From positions 62,001 through 126,000 of the forward strand of contig JBOGNO010000006.1 of assembly GCA_050747245.1 (NCBI GenBank): a stretch of DNA of 64,000 nucleotides, given 5' to 3'. Each line of letters begins with the position of its first letter. Position 1 is the first letter of the stretch. The notes beneath the pieces are model-generated. The model ran no database searches. It was not told where the DNA came from and saw nothing but the letters and a program-made list of their open reading frames with translations. Source of the stretch: JBOGNO01 sp050747245. GTDB taxonomy: Bacteria > Acidobacteriota > Terriglobia > Acidiferrales > UBA7541. The position numbers were made by a program, and so were the translations under genes. Positions 7,809 to 17,964 of this stretch are shown piece after piece.

Positions 7809-10595
7809 ATGAGCTGGCGGCGATTTTTACACCGGCGTGAGTGGGGCGCGGAGCGCGCGCGGGAAATCGACTCGTACGTGGAGATGGAGACGCAAGAGAA
7901 CCTGGCTCGGGGAATGAGCGCGGAGGAAGCGCGGTACGCGGCGCTGAGGAAATTCGGGAATCGGAGGCGGGTGCGCGAGGAGATCTACGCAATGAACAGT
8001 CTTGGATTCTTGGAAACGCTGTGGCAGGACGTGCGATACGGGGTGCGGATGCTCGCGAAAACTCCGGGATTTGCGCTGGTGGCCGTACTCACGCTGGCGC
8101 TGGGGATTGGAGCGAACACGGCGATATTCAGTTTCCTCGACGCCGCGCTGCTGCAGTCGCTTCCGGTGAAAGATGCGAGTCATCTTGTGGTCTTGCAATG
8201 GAGCGCGCACAAGAGGCCGAAGCGGAACAGCTCTTCGAGTTACGGAGACTGCCCGGAGAAATGGGGCGGAGAAAACCCCACCGGCTGCTCGCTCTCGCTG
8301 CCATTTCTGCACGACGTACGGACAGAGACAAACGTTTTTTCGGGGATGGCGGCGTTTGCTTCCGCGGGCCAACTGAATCTGAGCGGCCACGGGAATGCGG
8401 CGCTGGAGCGCGGGCAATACGTTTCGGGGGATTTTTTCCAGACGCTGGGAGTTCGCGCCGCGCTGGGGAGGACCATTACACCGAGCGATGACTTAGCGAC
8501 AGCTTCTCCTGCCGTGGTGCTCGGATATGGGTACTGGAAGCGTGAATTCGGAGCGCAGGCTTCGGCGGTGGGGAAGACGATCCAATTAAATGGCGTGCCT
8601 TTCACGATTGTGGGCGTGGTCCAGCCAGAATTCTACGGCGTCTCGCCGGGGAGCGATTTTGAATTGTGGGTGCCGCTGGCGATTCGCCCACGGATGGACG
8701 CCCGGCACTGGGAGGCCAACAAGCTGGACAGTGAATCTTCGTGGTGGATTGTGATGGTGGGCCATCTGAAGCCGGAGGTGAAGCTCGCGCAAGCCCAAGC
8801 GGCGGTCAGCTTGCTCTTCCGCAACGATATGCTGCGCGGAGCCAAGCCACTGCTGACGGCGGAGGACGATCCGCGCATCCAGTTGATTCCCATACAGGCG
8901 GGGCTTACGGGGGAACGGGGACAGCTCGCCGCTGCGCTCTTCGCGATCATGGCCGGCGTGGGAATTATTTTGCTGATTGCCTGCGCGAATGTCGCCGGGC
9001 TGTTGCTGGCGCGTTCAACGACGAGGCACAAAGAAATGGCGGTCCGGCTGGCGCTGGGCGCCGGACGGTTGCGGCTGATCCGGCAACTACTGACAGAAAG
9101 CGTTCTGCTTTCACTGATCGGAGGCACGCTGGGAGTGCTGCTGGCGTACTGGGGGATTCGAGCGCTCGTGGCATTCATCGCGGGCGTGACCGATGAGCCC
9201 ATTCCGTTTCAACCGGGGATCGATCTGGCAGTGCTGGGATTCACATTTGGAGTGTCGATCCTGACGGGAATTCTGTTTGGCCTGGCGCCGGCGCTGCGCG
9301 CGACCCGGCAGGACTTGACGCCCGCACTAAAGCTGAGTTCGGGAGATGCGTGGGGAGGGACGCATGTGCGGCGAAGTTTCTTCGGACTTGGCAACGTGCT
9401 GGTAGTAACGCAAGTGGCGCTGAGCGTGGTGGTGCTGGCGGGGGCGGGGCTATTGGTACGCACGCTGAGGAATCTGCGAAGCGTGGACCCCGGGTTCGAC
9501 ACGAGCAATGTGCTGCTCTTCGGGATGCAGCCAACTTTAGCGGGTTATAAAGGAGCACAGATAGACGGCCTATACCGCGATCTCTACGCGCGGATCTCGG
9601 CGCTGCCGGGGGTAGTGTCGGTGAGCTATTCAGACTCGCCATTGCTGAGCGGAAGCCAGAGCAGCATGACCACGCAGTATGTTCGCCCGGGTGCGTCCGA
9701 AAAGAGCGATATCGAGTTTGACCTTCTTCCCGTGAGCGCGAAGTTTTTCGAGACGTTGCGGATTCCTTTCCTCGCAGGAAGGGATTTGATTCTCGAGGAT
9801 TTTGTCATCCAGGAAGCGTACGAGGCTTCTCCGCACACGGCGACAACGCCCACACCGGTGGTTGTGAACGAGATTTTTGCCAAGCGCTACTACCCGAGTG
9901 TGAATCCGCTGGGACAGATCTTTGGAGTCAACGACGGGAAAAAGGAAGGCGAGGACAAAGACGCGGGGTTTCAAATTGTAGGTGTGGTGGGCGACGCAAA
10001 GTACAGCAATCTGCGCCGGGAACTGGCGGCGACGGCGTACATTCCTCTGGCAGCTTCGGACGCTCATTTCGAGGTGCGCACCGCGATGCCGCCCGAGTCA
10101 CTGATACCCGCGGTGCGAAGCGTGGTGAACCAGCGCGACGCGAACTTGCCGCTCTTCGATATTCGCACGGAAAGACAGCAGATTGACCAGCAGCTTGTGG
10201 CGGAGCGCATCGTGGTGCGCATCTCAAGTTCGGTAGGCGTGCTGGCGCTGCTGCTAGCGTGCGTGGGGCTTTACGGTTTGCTGGCATATGAGGTGGCACG
10301 GCGGACTCGGGAGATCGGTATCCGCATAGCATTGGGGGCGCAAGGGCGGGACGTGTTGCGGCTCGTCGTGGGTCAGGGAATTGCGCTGGCGTTCGTGGGC
10401 ACGCTGCTGGGGATTGCCGCGGCACTGGGAGTGACGCGATTAATGGCCAGCGTTCTCTACGGCGTGCGCCCGGGTGATCCCGTGACGTTCGTGGCCGTGG
10501 CGGCGCTGCTGATGATCATCGCTTTTGCGGCGTGCTGGATTCCGGCGCGGCGGGCCATGCATGTGGACCCGATTGTGGCGCTGCGGTACGAGTGA
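7809..10595 (+). CDS. Large orphan ABC-type permease (FtsX/MacB duplicated), with N-terminal prefix
   Basis: A 928-residue permease with an N-terminal soluble prefix (about residues 1-65, rich in Arg/Glu), then the conserved entry LWQDVRYGVRMLAKTPGFA and a transmembrane helix. A periplasmic MacB core domain, a three-helix FtsX domain (about residues 380-500), a second periplasmic domain and a terminal FtsX domain ending PIVALRYE follow. No ATPase lies beside it, which is typical of this acidobacterial family. The exported substrate is unknown. It is translationally close to padR. Confidence 0.92.
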   Translation: MSWRRFLHRREWGAERAREIDSYVEMETQENLARGMSAEEARYAALRKFGNRRRVREEIYAMNSLGFLETLWQDVRYGVRMLAKTPGFALVAVLTLALGIGANTAIFSFLDAALLQSLPVKDASHLVVLQWSAHKRPKRNSSSSYGDCPEKWGGENPTGCSLSLPFLHDVRTETNVFSGMAAFASAGQLNLSGHGNAALERGQYVSGDFFQTLGVRAALGRTITPSDDLATASPAVVLGYGYWKREFGAQASAVGKTIQLNGVPFTIVGVVQPEFYGVSPGSDFELWVPLAIRPRMDARHWEANKLDSESSWWIVMVGHLKPEVKLAQAQAAVSLLFRNDMLRGAKPLLTAEDDPRIQLIPIQAGLTGERGQLAAALFAIMAGVGIILLIACANVAGLLLARSTTRHKEMAVRLALGAGRLRLIRQLLTESVLLSLIGGTLGVLLAYWGIRALVAFIAGVTDEPIPFQPGIDLAVLGFTFGVSILTGILFGLAPALRATRQDLTPALKLSSGDAWGGTHVRRSFFGLGNVLVVTQVALSVVVLAGAGLLVRTLRNLRSVDPGFDTSNVLLFGMQPTLAGYKGAQIDGLYRDLYARISALPGVVSVSYSDSPLLSGSQSSMTTQYVRPGASEKSDIEFDLLPVSAKFFETLRIPFLAGRDLILEDFVIQEAYEASPHTATTPTPVVVNEIFAKRYYPSVNPLGQIFGVNDGKKEGEDKDAGFQIVGVVGDAKYSNLRRELAATAYIPLAASDAHFEVRTAMPPESLIPAVRSVVNQRDANLPLFDIRTERQQIDQQLVAERIVVRISSSVGVLALLLACVGLYGLLAYEVARRTREIGIRIALGAQGRDVLRLVVGQGIALAFVGTLLGIAAALGVTRLMASVLYGVRPGDPVTFVAVAALLMIIAFAACWIPARRAMHVDPIVALRYE

Positions 10596-10807
10596 ACTTG
10601 GGCTTACGTGAATGCGATAACAGATGAAATTGAGCGATCCGCGGCAGCGTCCGGCGACGCAACCTGAAAATCCAAAAAGCGGTCAGTGGATGCTTAACTA
10701 TTGGGCTTTCCCGCGTCTAACCGCCTGAGCTGAATGATGCTGCTCGCAATTGAACCTGGCACTCGCGGTGCAGTCATGCATCACATCGGTGTCCCGGAGG
10801 TGCGGAA

Positions 10808-13300
10808 ATGGGATCGTTCTGGCAGGACGTGCGCTATGGATTGCGACAACTTCGACTGAGCCCGGGCTTCGCCGTGGTGGCCGTACTTTCGCTGGCGCTG
10901 GGGATTGGTGCGAACACCTCCATCTTCCAGCTCATTGACGCCATTCGTTTGCGCACGATTCCGGCAAAGCATCCCGAGCAGCTTGCCACCATCCGCATTG
11001 CAGACAGACACTGGGCCTCGGGCAATTTTTCGAGCAATTATCCGCAGCTTTCGTACCCCATGTGGCAGCAGATCCGCCAGCGGCAGGAGGCACTCTCTCC
11101 CATCGCTGTGTGGAGCAACACTACATTCAATCTTTCCACGGGCGGCGAAGCACACTATGCCCAGGGAATCTGGGTTAGCGGCGATTTTTTCAATGTGCTG
11201 GGAGTGCAGCCGTTCATTGGAAGGCTGATTTCGCCTGCCGAGGACGTTGCAGGCTGCGGTTCGGCGGGAGTGGATATCAGTTACTCGTTCTGGCAGCGGC
11301 AGTACGGCGGCCAAGCTTCCGCCGTGGGGAAGCAAATTACCCTCGACGGGCACCCGTTTGTGATCCTCGGAGTCGCGCCGCCCGGGTTTCGCGGAATTTC
11401 CGTAGGGGATTATTTCGATGTGGCCGTGCCGGTTTGTTCGGAGCCGGTGGACCAGGGAGAAGATTCAAGACTCAACATGCGCTGGGGATGGTGGCTCGCT
11501 TCGATAGGGCGGCTGAAGCCGGGGTGGACGTTGGAGAAGGCGAATGCGCAGTTGAAGGTGATCACGCCCGCGGTGCTTCAAGAGACGATTCCGCCGCAGT
11601 ATGACGCGCAAGGCGTGAAACACTATCTTGAATACCAGCTCGCCGCATATCCGGCGGCGACGGGGTTTTCCAACATGCGTGAGCAATCGGAGACTCCTTT
11701 GTACCTGCTGCTGGGAATTTCAGGGCTAGTGCTGCTGATCGCCTGCGCCAACATCGCTAACTTGATGCTGGCGCGGGCTAGTGTGCGCGAGCGCGAGATT
11801 GCCGTGCGGCTGGCGCTCGGAGCCTCGCGCGGGAGGCTGATCCGGCAGTTGCTCTCGGAAAGCCTGCTGCTGGCCGTGGCAGGTGCAATTTGCGGCGCGC
11901 TCCTGGCCGGGGTGATGAGTCAATCGCTCATCTCGTTCCTAAGCACGACCAACAACCCGGTCTTCTTGGACCTGGGCCTCGACTGGCGCGTGCTGGGTTT
12001 CGCGACCGGGCTGGCGTTTCTCACGACGATTCTTTTCGGGCTGATGCCCGCCGTGCGCGCCACAGGCACGTCTCCGGCTGAGGTCTTAAAAGCGGGCAGC
12101 CGGGGCATGACTGCTTCGCCCGAACGATTCGGTCTGCGACGAATTCTAGTGACTTCGCAAGTGGCTCTTTCACTGGTGCTGCTGGTGGGTGCGCTACTGT
12201 TCGTGCGCAGCCTGCGGAATCTAATGACGCTGGACGCAGGATTTCAGCAGAACGGGATTCTGATAGCCAACCTGGATTTCACGCGGATGAATTTGGCGAG
12301 CGAGCGACGATTCGATTTCAAGCACACTTTACTCGAGCATCTTCGCGCGATTCCGGGTGTGGAATCCGCGGCGGAATCGCAGACGACGCCCGTGAGCGGA
12401 AATTCATGGAACCGGACGGTTCTGGGCGATACGCCCGAAAAAGGGCTCGGCAATGTGTGGCTCATCTACGCCAGCCCCGAGTATTTCAAAACATACGGGA
12501 TTCCTATCCTGGCGGGGAGAGACATCGCGGAAAGCGATACAGCGACCTCGCCGAAAGTCGCCGTCGTCAATCAGGCGTTCGTCGCCAAGTATTTTGGCGG
12601 ACAGAGCCCGGTGGGAAAGACGTTCCGGATTCAGCCGTTTGCGGGAGAGCAACCTCCCGTTTATGAAATCATCGGCGTGGTAAAAAATGCGATTTATCAG
12701 GACATGCATGAAGAATTTCTGCCGACAGCGTACTTCCCGGAATCGCAGCGATCCAAGCCGGACTCATTTACCAACGTAACGATGCGCTCGAACGTGGCGC
12801 TCGCCGGGCTGATCAATTCAGTTAAGGGCGCCGTGGGGGACGTCAACCCGGATATTGATATTGATTTTCGTGTGTTTAAGACGCAAATCCGCGAATCACT
12901 GTTGCAGGACGAGCTGATGGCCACGCTCTCCGGCTTCTTCGGATTTCTAGCGGCGCTGCTCGCGGCCATCGGGCTTTACGGAGTGATTTCCTACATGGTG
13001 GCGCAGCGCAGGAACGAAATCGGAATCCGCATGGCGCTCGGGGCGCAACGCGGCGACGTGGTGGGCATGATGATGCGCGAGGCGGGGCTTCTGGTGGGCA
13101 TCGGGCTGGTGGTGGGGAGCGTGCTGGGGCTCGTGGCCGCGAAGGAAGCGGCATCGCTGCTCTTCGGGCTGAAGCCACGAGACCCGGTGACGTTTGTGAT
13201 GGCGGTCGTCGCGCTCGCCGTGGTGGCGGCGCTCGCGAGCTTCCTGCCAGCGCGTCGCGCCGCGGCGCTCGACCCCTGGACGGCGCTCCGCGACGAATAA
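10808..13300 (+). CDS. Large orphan ABC-type permease (FtsX/MacB duplicated), without prefix
   Basis: An 830-residue relative of the preceding permease. It starts directly with FWQDVRYGLRQLRLSPGFA, so it lacks the soluble prefix. It has two MacB-like periplasmic domains and two FtsX membrane domains, and ends DPWTALRDE. A GGAGG Shine-Dalgarno sequence lies 7 bases before the ATG. It follows the first permease after 212 bases with no other gene between, and could be co-regulated by the same PadR. Substrate unknown. Confidence 0.92.
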   Translation: MGSFWQDVRYGLRQLRLSPGFAVVAVLSLALGIGANTSIFQLIDAIRLRTIPAKHPEQLATIRIADRHWASGNFSSNYPQLSYPMWQQIRQRQEALSPIAVWSNTTFNLSTGGEAHYAQGIWVSGDFFNVLGVQPFIGRLISPAEDVAGCGSAGVDISYSFWQRQYGGQASAVGKQITLDGHPFVILGVAPPGFRGISVGDYFDVAVPVCSEPVDQGEDSRLNMRWGWWLASIGRLKPGWTLEKANAQLKVITPAVLQETIPPQYDAQGVKHYLEYQLAAYPAATGFSNMREQSETPLYLLLGISGLVLLIACANIANLMLARASVREREIAVRLALGASRGRLIRQLLSESLLLAVAGAICGALLAGVMSQSLISFLSTTNNPVFLDLGLDWRVLGFATGLAFLTTILFGLMPAVRATGTSPAEVLKAGSRGMTASPERFGLRRILVTSQVALSLVLLVGALLFVRSLRNLMTLDAGFQQNGILIANLDFTRMNLASERRFDFKHTLLEHLRAIPGVESAAESQTTPVSGNSWNRTVLGDTPEKGLGNVWLIYASPEYFKTYGIPILAGRDIAESDTATSPKVAVVNQAFVAKYFGGQSPVGKTFRIQPFAGEQPPVYEIIGVVKNAIYQDMHEEFLPTAYFPESQRSKPDSFTNVTMRSNVALAGLINSVKGAVGDVNPDIDIDFRVFKTQIRESLLQDELMATLSGFFGFLAALLAAIGLYGVISYMVAQRRNEIGIRMALGAQRGDVVGMMMREAGLLVGIGLVVGSVLGLVAAKEAASLLFGLKPRDPVTFVMAVVALAVVAALASFLPARRAAALDPWTALRDE

Positions 13301-13376
13301 TCACGCTCGCAAACGGCAAGCGATTTGCTTCGAACTGTGCGAAGTGAGAATATAGGTTCGGAGCGCAACACGCAGA

Positions 13377-13922
13377 ATGCCCATCGAAGTTTCGTCCGGC
13401 GTGACACTCGAAAGGCCCGGCGAGGAATCGAATTTCCTCAAGGAAGAGGGGATTCTATTCGCGCAACTGGACAAGCTGGTCAATTGGGCGCGAAAGAGCT
13501 CGATCTGGCCGATGTCGTTTGGCCTGGCGTGCTGCGCGATCGAGATGATGTCCATGGCGGCGTCGCGCTTCGACGTGGCGCGATTCGGCGCGGAAGTTTT
13601 TCGCGGCTCGCCTCGGCAGTCGGACCTGATGATTATCGCCGGACGCGTCTCCGTGAAAATGGCGCCCGTGATCCGCCAGCTCTATGAGCAGATGCCGGAG
13701 CCAAAGTGGGTGATTTCCATGGGCGCGTGCGCCACCTCGGGCGGAGTCTTCAATAATTACGCCATCGTGCAAGGCGTCAATCAGGTGATTCCCGTGGACG
13801 TATACGTTCCGGGCTGCCCGCCGCGGCCGGAAGCGCTGATCTTCGCTATCATGCAACTGCAGCGCAAGATCGAAAGCGAAAAGGGCAGTTTCCGCAGGTC
13901 GCTGAATTTCCTCAAGTCTTAG
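13377..13922 (+). CDS. nuoB: NADH-quinone oxidoreductase subunit B
   Basis: A 181-residue protein with all four ligands of the N2 [4Fe-4S] cluster: the tandem Cys52-Cys53 in LACCAIEMM, Cys118 in GACATSGG, and Cys147 in PGCPPRPEA. In complex I this subunit passes electrons from the peripheral arm to quinone. No nuoA, nuoC or nuoD flanks it, so it is an orphan copy. It could complement a complex encoded elsewhere or serve a related membrane-bound enzyme. The gene is intact, with no sign of decay. Confidence 0.93.
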   Translation: MPIEVSSGVTLERPGEESNFLKEEGILFAQLDKLVNWARKSSIWPMSFGLACCAIEMMSMAASRFDVARFGAEVFRGSPRQSDLMIIAGRVSVKMAPVIRQLYEQMPEPKWVISMGACATSGGVFNNYAIVQGVNQVIPVDVYVPGCPPRPEALIFAIMQLQRKIESEKGSFRRSLNFLKS

Positions 13923-13968
13923 TCAGTTTCTTTTTCGTCGCCAACACAACTCAGGGAGAGTGTCCGCT

Positions 13969-15051
13969 TTAGGCGAGCTTTGTCCGGAGCGGCAACTCAA
14001 TTACGCGGGCGCGGCCGCCGGGATATTCGACTTCGCTGCCGGGAGAATTTTGCTCACGGCGTACATAGCCCATGCCGATAAACGCTCTTGCCGCTGGGGA
14101 ATAGGCCGCGCTGGTCACGCGGCCGACGCTTACGCCACTTGCGAATAATTCCACGCCGTGCGCGGGCTCCGTGGAACCGTGGAACTCCAGTCCGACGCGG
14201 CGGCGGTTGACGTGGCCGCGCGAGCGCACGCGCTCCACAATTTCCTGACCGGTGTAGCAGCCCTTGTTGAAATTCACGTGGGTAGATTCGAGCGCGGCTT
14301 CGTGCGGGATCACCGTCTCGTCAAAATCGTATCCGAACCAGGGGATTCCGGCTTCCAGGCGCAGACAATTCAAGGCCTCATATCCCACGGGAGCGCCCCC
14401 CGCATCGCTCACGGCTTCGAAGAGTTCGGTCCAAAGACGGGCAAGGTCTTCGCGCGCGACGAGGATTTCCGCGCCCGCAGCGCCAAAATGCGAGCGGCGA
14501 AATAGCCGAAGATCGATGCTGCCAAGATTCGACAGTGCGTGCGCAAATTCCGGCATGGATGGCAGCTTGATCTGGAAGAGCGAATGCGCAAGCTCGGGTG
14601 CGTGCGGGCCTTCGAAGGCGATGGTGGAAAAATCGGAAGTGATATCCTCCATGGTCACGTCGTCCATAATGATGTACTTGTCGAGCGCAGCGAGGGTGTG
14701 TTCGCGTTCGGAAACATGCGTGAAGACAATGATCTCGTCTTCGCTCGCATAACATTCGAGTTCCGCGAGAATGTGGCCTTGCGGATTTAGCAGGAGCGCC
14801 GGCGTTCCTGTGCCGGGCGCGAGCTGTTTGATGTCCGCAGTGAGAATCGCGTTCAAGTAGCGCACGCTATCCGGGCCGGTGAAGCGAAGGACGGCGCGAT
14901 AACTGGTGTCCAGCAGGGCCACGCTCTTCTGCGCGATTTCATACTCGGCGGCAAAATCCGTGAAGCGGCTGGGCAAGAGACACCCAAGCCAGTTTCCGAG
15001 CGATGCGTGGAGATTCTCATGCTGTTCGCGGAGAGGGGTCTCGAATGACAT
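13969..15051 (-). CDS. ygfZ: YgfZ/GcvT-like folate-binding protein
   Basis: A 360-residue protein of the YgfZ branch of the aminomethyltransferase fold. The diagnostic motif KGCYTGQE (Cys265) is present. YgfZ proteins bind tetrahydrofolate and support Fe-S cluster assembly or repair in a subset of enzymes. It is convergent with nuoB, separated by 46 bases. Its proximity to an Fe-S protein gene fits but does not prove a functional link. Confidence 0.88.
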   Translation of the reverse strand: MSFETPLREQHENLHASLGNWLGCLLPSRFTDFAAEYEIAQKSVALLDTSYRAVLRFTGPDSVRYLNAILTADIKQLAPGTGTPALLLNPQGHILAELECYASEDEIIVFTHVSEREHTLAALDKYIIMDDVTMEDITSDFSTIAFEGPHAPELAHSLFQIKLPSMPEFAHALSNLGSIDLRLFRRSHFGAAGAEILVAREDLARLWTELFEAVSDAGGAPVGYEALNCLRLEAGIPWFGYDFDETVIPHEAALESTHVNFNKGCYTGQEIVERVRSRGHVNRRRVGLEFHGSTEPAHGVELFASGVSVGRVTSAAYSPAARAFIGMGYVRREQNSPGSEVEYPGGRARVIELPLRTKLA

Positions 15052-15223
15052 GGCATTGGCGCCTAAAAATTCATCTTAACAGACTCCGCCTGCGGCAGCG
15101 GCGCCCGCCTGGGGCAACAAGATGAATCAGGCTGTCGCCGGAATGCCTTCGGGGCTAAGCTTTCGTGCCGGGGAATTCAGGATGCGTAGGTTCAAATCTG
15201 ACCTTCACTGAGGAGGGCATTCC

Positions 15224-16111
15224 ATGCATGCCAGACAGGTTGCGCTTTGGATAATTCTTTTCTCGCTGGCCTCCGGTTCGCTCGGAGCGGGTCAAGAAGT
15301 CAAATCCTCGGGCCGGCCCGGGGCGCCCAAGCTACTGAATATCGTGCACGAGAGGCTTAAACCCGGGCAGGAAGGCGCATACGCAGCCCTTCTAGCGGAA
15401 ATCACTCGTGACTATAATGGGGTCAAGGACCCGGTCAATTGGCTCGAATTCTCCTCCATCAGCGGCCCTTCGGAAAGTTTTAGCCTGAATTTTCTCGATT
15501 CATTCGCACAGGGCGAGGAGTTTGGCTCCGCGTTGAACGCGTGGATATCGGCTCATCCCGGGCTTCTCAGATCGCAGAGCCTTCTTCTGAGCTTCACGAC
15601 CGAGGTGACGAATCAGTTCGTGGTTCGTCGCGATGACTTGGGATACCGCGTGGACAACATTGACTTTTCAAAATCGCGCCTGCTGCGCGTGACGGTTTTC
15701 CGTGTTCGCGCCGGCCACCAAAATGAGTTTATCGAAGCGGCCAAAATGTTGAAAGAGTCCTTTGAGAAGGCCCACTCCGGGGATGCCTGGGTAGTCTATG
15801 AATTGAATTCGGGCGCGCCGGGACCGGAATTCATCATCCTTGAGCCCATGCAGTCGTTGAAGGAGGCGGATGATTCATTTGCCAGGGGCACATCCTTGCA
15901 GGAGGGAAGGGACATGGAGGTTACGCCCGAGCTTCGACAGATCGCGCGTGAAGCATTCATCTCGGTTGAAAGCACGCTTTATGTCGTGAACGCGCCTCAG
16001 TCGCATGTGTCCAAGGAGTTCGCGGCCGGAGATCCAGACTTTTGGACACCGGCAACGCGACCAGCAGCCCGCGCCCGCAAAAAGCCCGCAGGTTCTAGAA
16101 GAGCCCCGTAG
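15224..16111 (+). CDS. Secreted protein with two ferredoxin-like (ABM-like) halves
   Basis: A 295-residue protein with a signal peptide (hydrophobic stretch ALWIILFSLASGSLGA). The mature part seems built from two similar halves. Each opens with a beta strand and a PGQ/AGHQ-type turn followed by a helix: ERLKPGQEGAYAALL near residue 45 and FRVRAGHQNEFIEAA near 165. This is like dimeric alpha/beta-barrel domains that bind small aromatic compounds or heme. That assignment is tentative. The C-terminus is rich in Arg, Lys, Pro and Ala. A strong GAGGAGG ribosome binding site precedes the ATG. Confidence 0.65.
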   Translation: MHARQVALWIILFSLASGSLGAGQEVKSSGRPGAPKLLNIVHERLKPGQEGAYAALLAEITRDYNGVKDPVNWLEFSSISGPSESFSLNFLDSFAQGEEFGSALNAWISAHPGLLRSQSLLLSFTTEVTNQFVVRRDDLGYRVDNIDFSKSRLLRVTVFRVRAGHQNEFIEAAKMLKESFEKAHSGDAWVVYELNSGAPGPEFIILEPMQSLKEADDSFARGTSLQEGRDMEVTPELRQIAREAFISVESTLYVVNAPQSHVSKEFAAGDPDFWTPATRPAARARKKPAGSRRAP

Positions 16112-16137
16112 TTCGAGCGAAATGCTAAACTGCCTCT

Positions 16138-16809
16138 GTGACCAAACAATTGATACACGAAGTTCTTCCAGTGGGGATGCTGCAGTGCAATTGTTCGATT
16201 CTCGGAGATCCCGAGACGCGCGAAGCCATCGTGCTCGACCCCGGCGATGAAGTGGAGCGCATCGCAGCGGTTTTGAAGCGGCACAATTTGAAAGTCATGG
16301 CTATCGTGAGCACGCACACGCACATTGACCACGTGGGCGGGCTCGCGAAGCTGCACCGGCTCACCGGAGCGCCGGTCTTCATCCACGAAGATGATCTCGA
16401 GCTCTATCGTGCGCTCGATACGCAGGCGCAGTGGCTGGGCGTGCCACCCCCAGAAAAAACTGAGCTTGCCGATTTCCTCCGCGAAGGCGACAGCGTGCGC
16501 TGGGGAGGATACACGGCAAACGTGTTGCACACGCCGGGTCACACGCCCGGGAGCATTTCACTGTATCTGCCGAACGCCGCCGGTGCGGCAGCACCAGGGA
16601 AGGGAAGTGCGGCGTGGCTCTTCGCCGGGGACACGCTTTTTGCCGGCAGCATCGGGCGCACGGATTTGTGGGGAGGGTCGTTCCCGGATATCATTCGCTC
16701 AATCCAAGGGAAACTGCTTGTTCTTCCCGATGAGACGATCGTGTTTCCTGGGCACGGGCCTGCTTCGACCATCGGGAGCGAGCGCGCCTCGAATCCATTC
16801 CTCAGGTAG
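16138..16809 (+). CDS. Metallo-beta-lactamase-fold hydrolase (glyoxalase II-like)
   Basis: A 223-residue enzyme with a complete binuclear metal site: STHTHIDH (His60, His62, Asp64, His65), HTPGHTPGS, FAGDTLF and the final PGHGP. The layout resembles YcbL/GloB-type thiolester hydrolases, likely cytoplasmic because no signal peptide is present. The substrate is not determined. The start is GTG at 16138, and the next ATG would lose the first beta strand. It lies 26 bases after the preceding gene. Confidence 0.88.
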   Translation: MTKQLIHEVLPVGMLQCNCSILGDPETREAIVLDPGDEVERIAAVLKRHNLKVMAIVSTHTHIDHVGGLAKLHRLTGAPVFIHEDDLELYRALDTQAQWLGVPPPEKTELADFLREGDSVRWGGYTANVLHTPGHTPGSISLYLPNAAGAAAPGKGSAAWLFAGDTLFAGSIGRTDLWGGSFPDIIRSIQGKLLVLPDETIVFPGHGPASTIGSERASNPFLR

Positions 16810-16878
16810 CCTCTCGATTTTCCGCACCAAGACCGAAGAACTTATGTTCGTTAAAGAAAATTCGCGAATTTCCGAGGG

Positions 16879-17481
16879 CTACCGGCCGCCGGAGAGATAT
16901 TTCGGCGGCACACTGTGCGCGTCGTCTTCGCCTTCCCAGTAAATCGTCATAATCCACCAGCGTTTGCCATCGTTGAATAGTTGAAAACTGTTGATGCCGC
17001 GCTCGAAGGGCTTTTCGCCCGCGGCGTGGCGCGATTCGTACGTGCTCCAGACGTGCGCGATCAAGTCCCATGACTCGGTGCGGTTGGCGACGGAATTTTC
17101 GAAGAAGCCCTGCTTCGTAAAATAGTCCTGCGCCAACTTCGCATATTCGTCCACGGTGACGCCGCGCGCTCCGATTGCTCCACTGGGAGCGCGGCCGCTG
17201 GAAATCAGGCGCGCGCCGGAATAGAAGAGAGATCGAAAGCGATTCCAATCGCGCGGACCGGCTGGCCCCGAAATGCAGTCATAAACTGCGGCAAGAATGT
17301 GTTCGGGCGTGTCCATATCCTGCGGACGAGCCTGTGGCGTGGGGGCTGGCGCTGGCTGCGTCGAGGCGGGAGACTGATCGGAAGTTTTCGGCTGCGGCTT
17401 CTGCTCCTGGCCCGATGCAGCAAAAGGCATCGCAGTGAACAGGCAGCAAATCATTGTGACCCTGCAAAATTGTGCGTTCAT
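16879..17481 (-). CDS. Secreted NTF2/SnoaL-like domain protein
   Basis: A 200-residue protein with a short signal peptide (MICCLFTAMPFAASG), a Pro/Gln/Ala-rich linker (about residues 25-55) and a C-terminal domain. The pattern is a helix around HILAAVYDCISG, then RDWNRFRSLF, and final strands INSFQLFNDGKRWWIMTIYW. This matches SnoaL/NTF2-like folds. No catalytic residues can be assigned. A GGAG ribosome binding site lies ahead of the ATG. It is convergent with the hydrolase gene. Confidence 0.65.
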   Translation of the reverse strand: MNAQFCRVTMICCLFTAMPFAASGQEQKPQPKTSDQSPASTQPAPAPTPQARPQDMDTPEHILAAVYDCISGPAGPRDWNRFRSLFYSGARLISSGRAPSGAIGARGVTVDEYAKLAQDYFTKQGFFENSVANRTESWDLIAHVWSTYESRHAAGEKPFERGINSFQLFNDGKRWWIMTIYWEGEDDAHSVPPKYLSGGR

Positions 17482-17582
17482 ATTGGCTCCAAGTCAGACG
17501 GCCGTAGGATTGGGAGATCACCCGCCACAGCATATAGACGCGAGCAAAGTGAAAAGGTCGTGCGGCGCACACGTTTCAAACT

Positions 17583-17873
17583 CTAAGTGAGCGGAAATTG
17601 CTTCTGCGAGCCCTTCCCTTCGCGCTCGGCGCGCAACTGTTCCATCACCGATTGAATCAATTCCTTCGCGCCGCGGAGTTCGCGGGTGATGAGCTGAATA
17701 TCCATGACCGGAATTTCTGGATCGCGCTGGCTGTGGCAGTATACTCCGTGCTGCCCGACGAGAATCATGGCGTTGGTGACCAGGTCGAGGGTGACGGCGA
17801 GTTTGCCGCGATGCGCGCCCATCATGGTCGCGTAGTGCTCGAGCTCCGCCTTGTAATCTTCAAATGCCGACAT
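17583..17873 (-). CDS. Small cytoplasmic protein of unknown function
   Basis: A 96-residue, mostly helical and charged protein. The frame opens five codons earlier, but the ATG at 17873 has a near-perfect GAGGAGG six bases upstream and is preferred. It contains one His/Cys patch (GQHGVYCHSQRDPE) between two predicted helices, which could bind metal, though this is speculative. No family is recognised. It is divergent from the MacB-like permease gene, sharing a short upstream region. Confidence 0.6.
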   Translation of the reverse strand: MSAFEDYKAELEHYATMMGAHRGKLAVTLDLVTNAMILVGQHGVYCHSQRDPEIPVMDIQLITRELRGAKELIQSVMEQLRAEREGKGSQKQFPLT

Positions 17874-17964
17874 TAAGTTCCTCCTCACACATCATACGCG
17901 CAGCGGGGCCAGCGAAGCGTTCTTGTGTATCATGGACGAGGGAGTAGCGGGAGAGAACAGGGCG

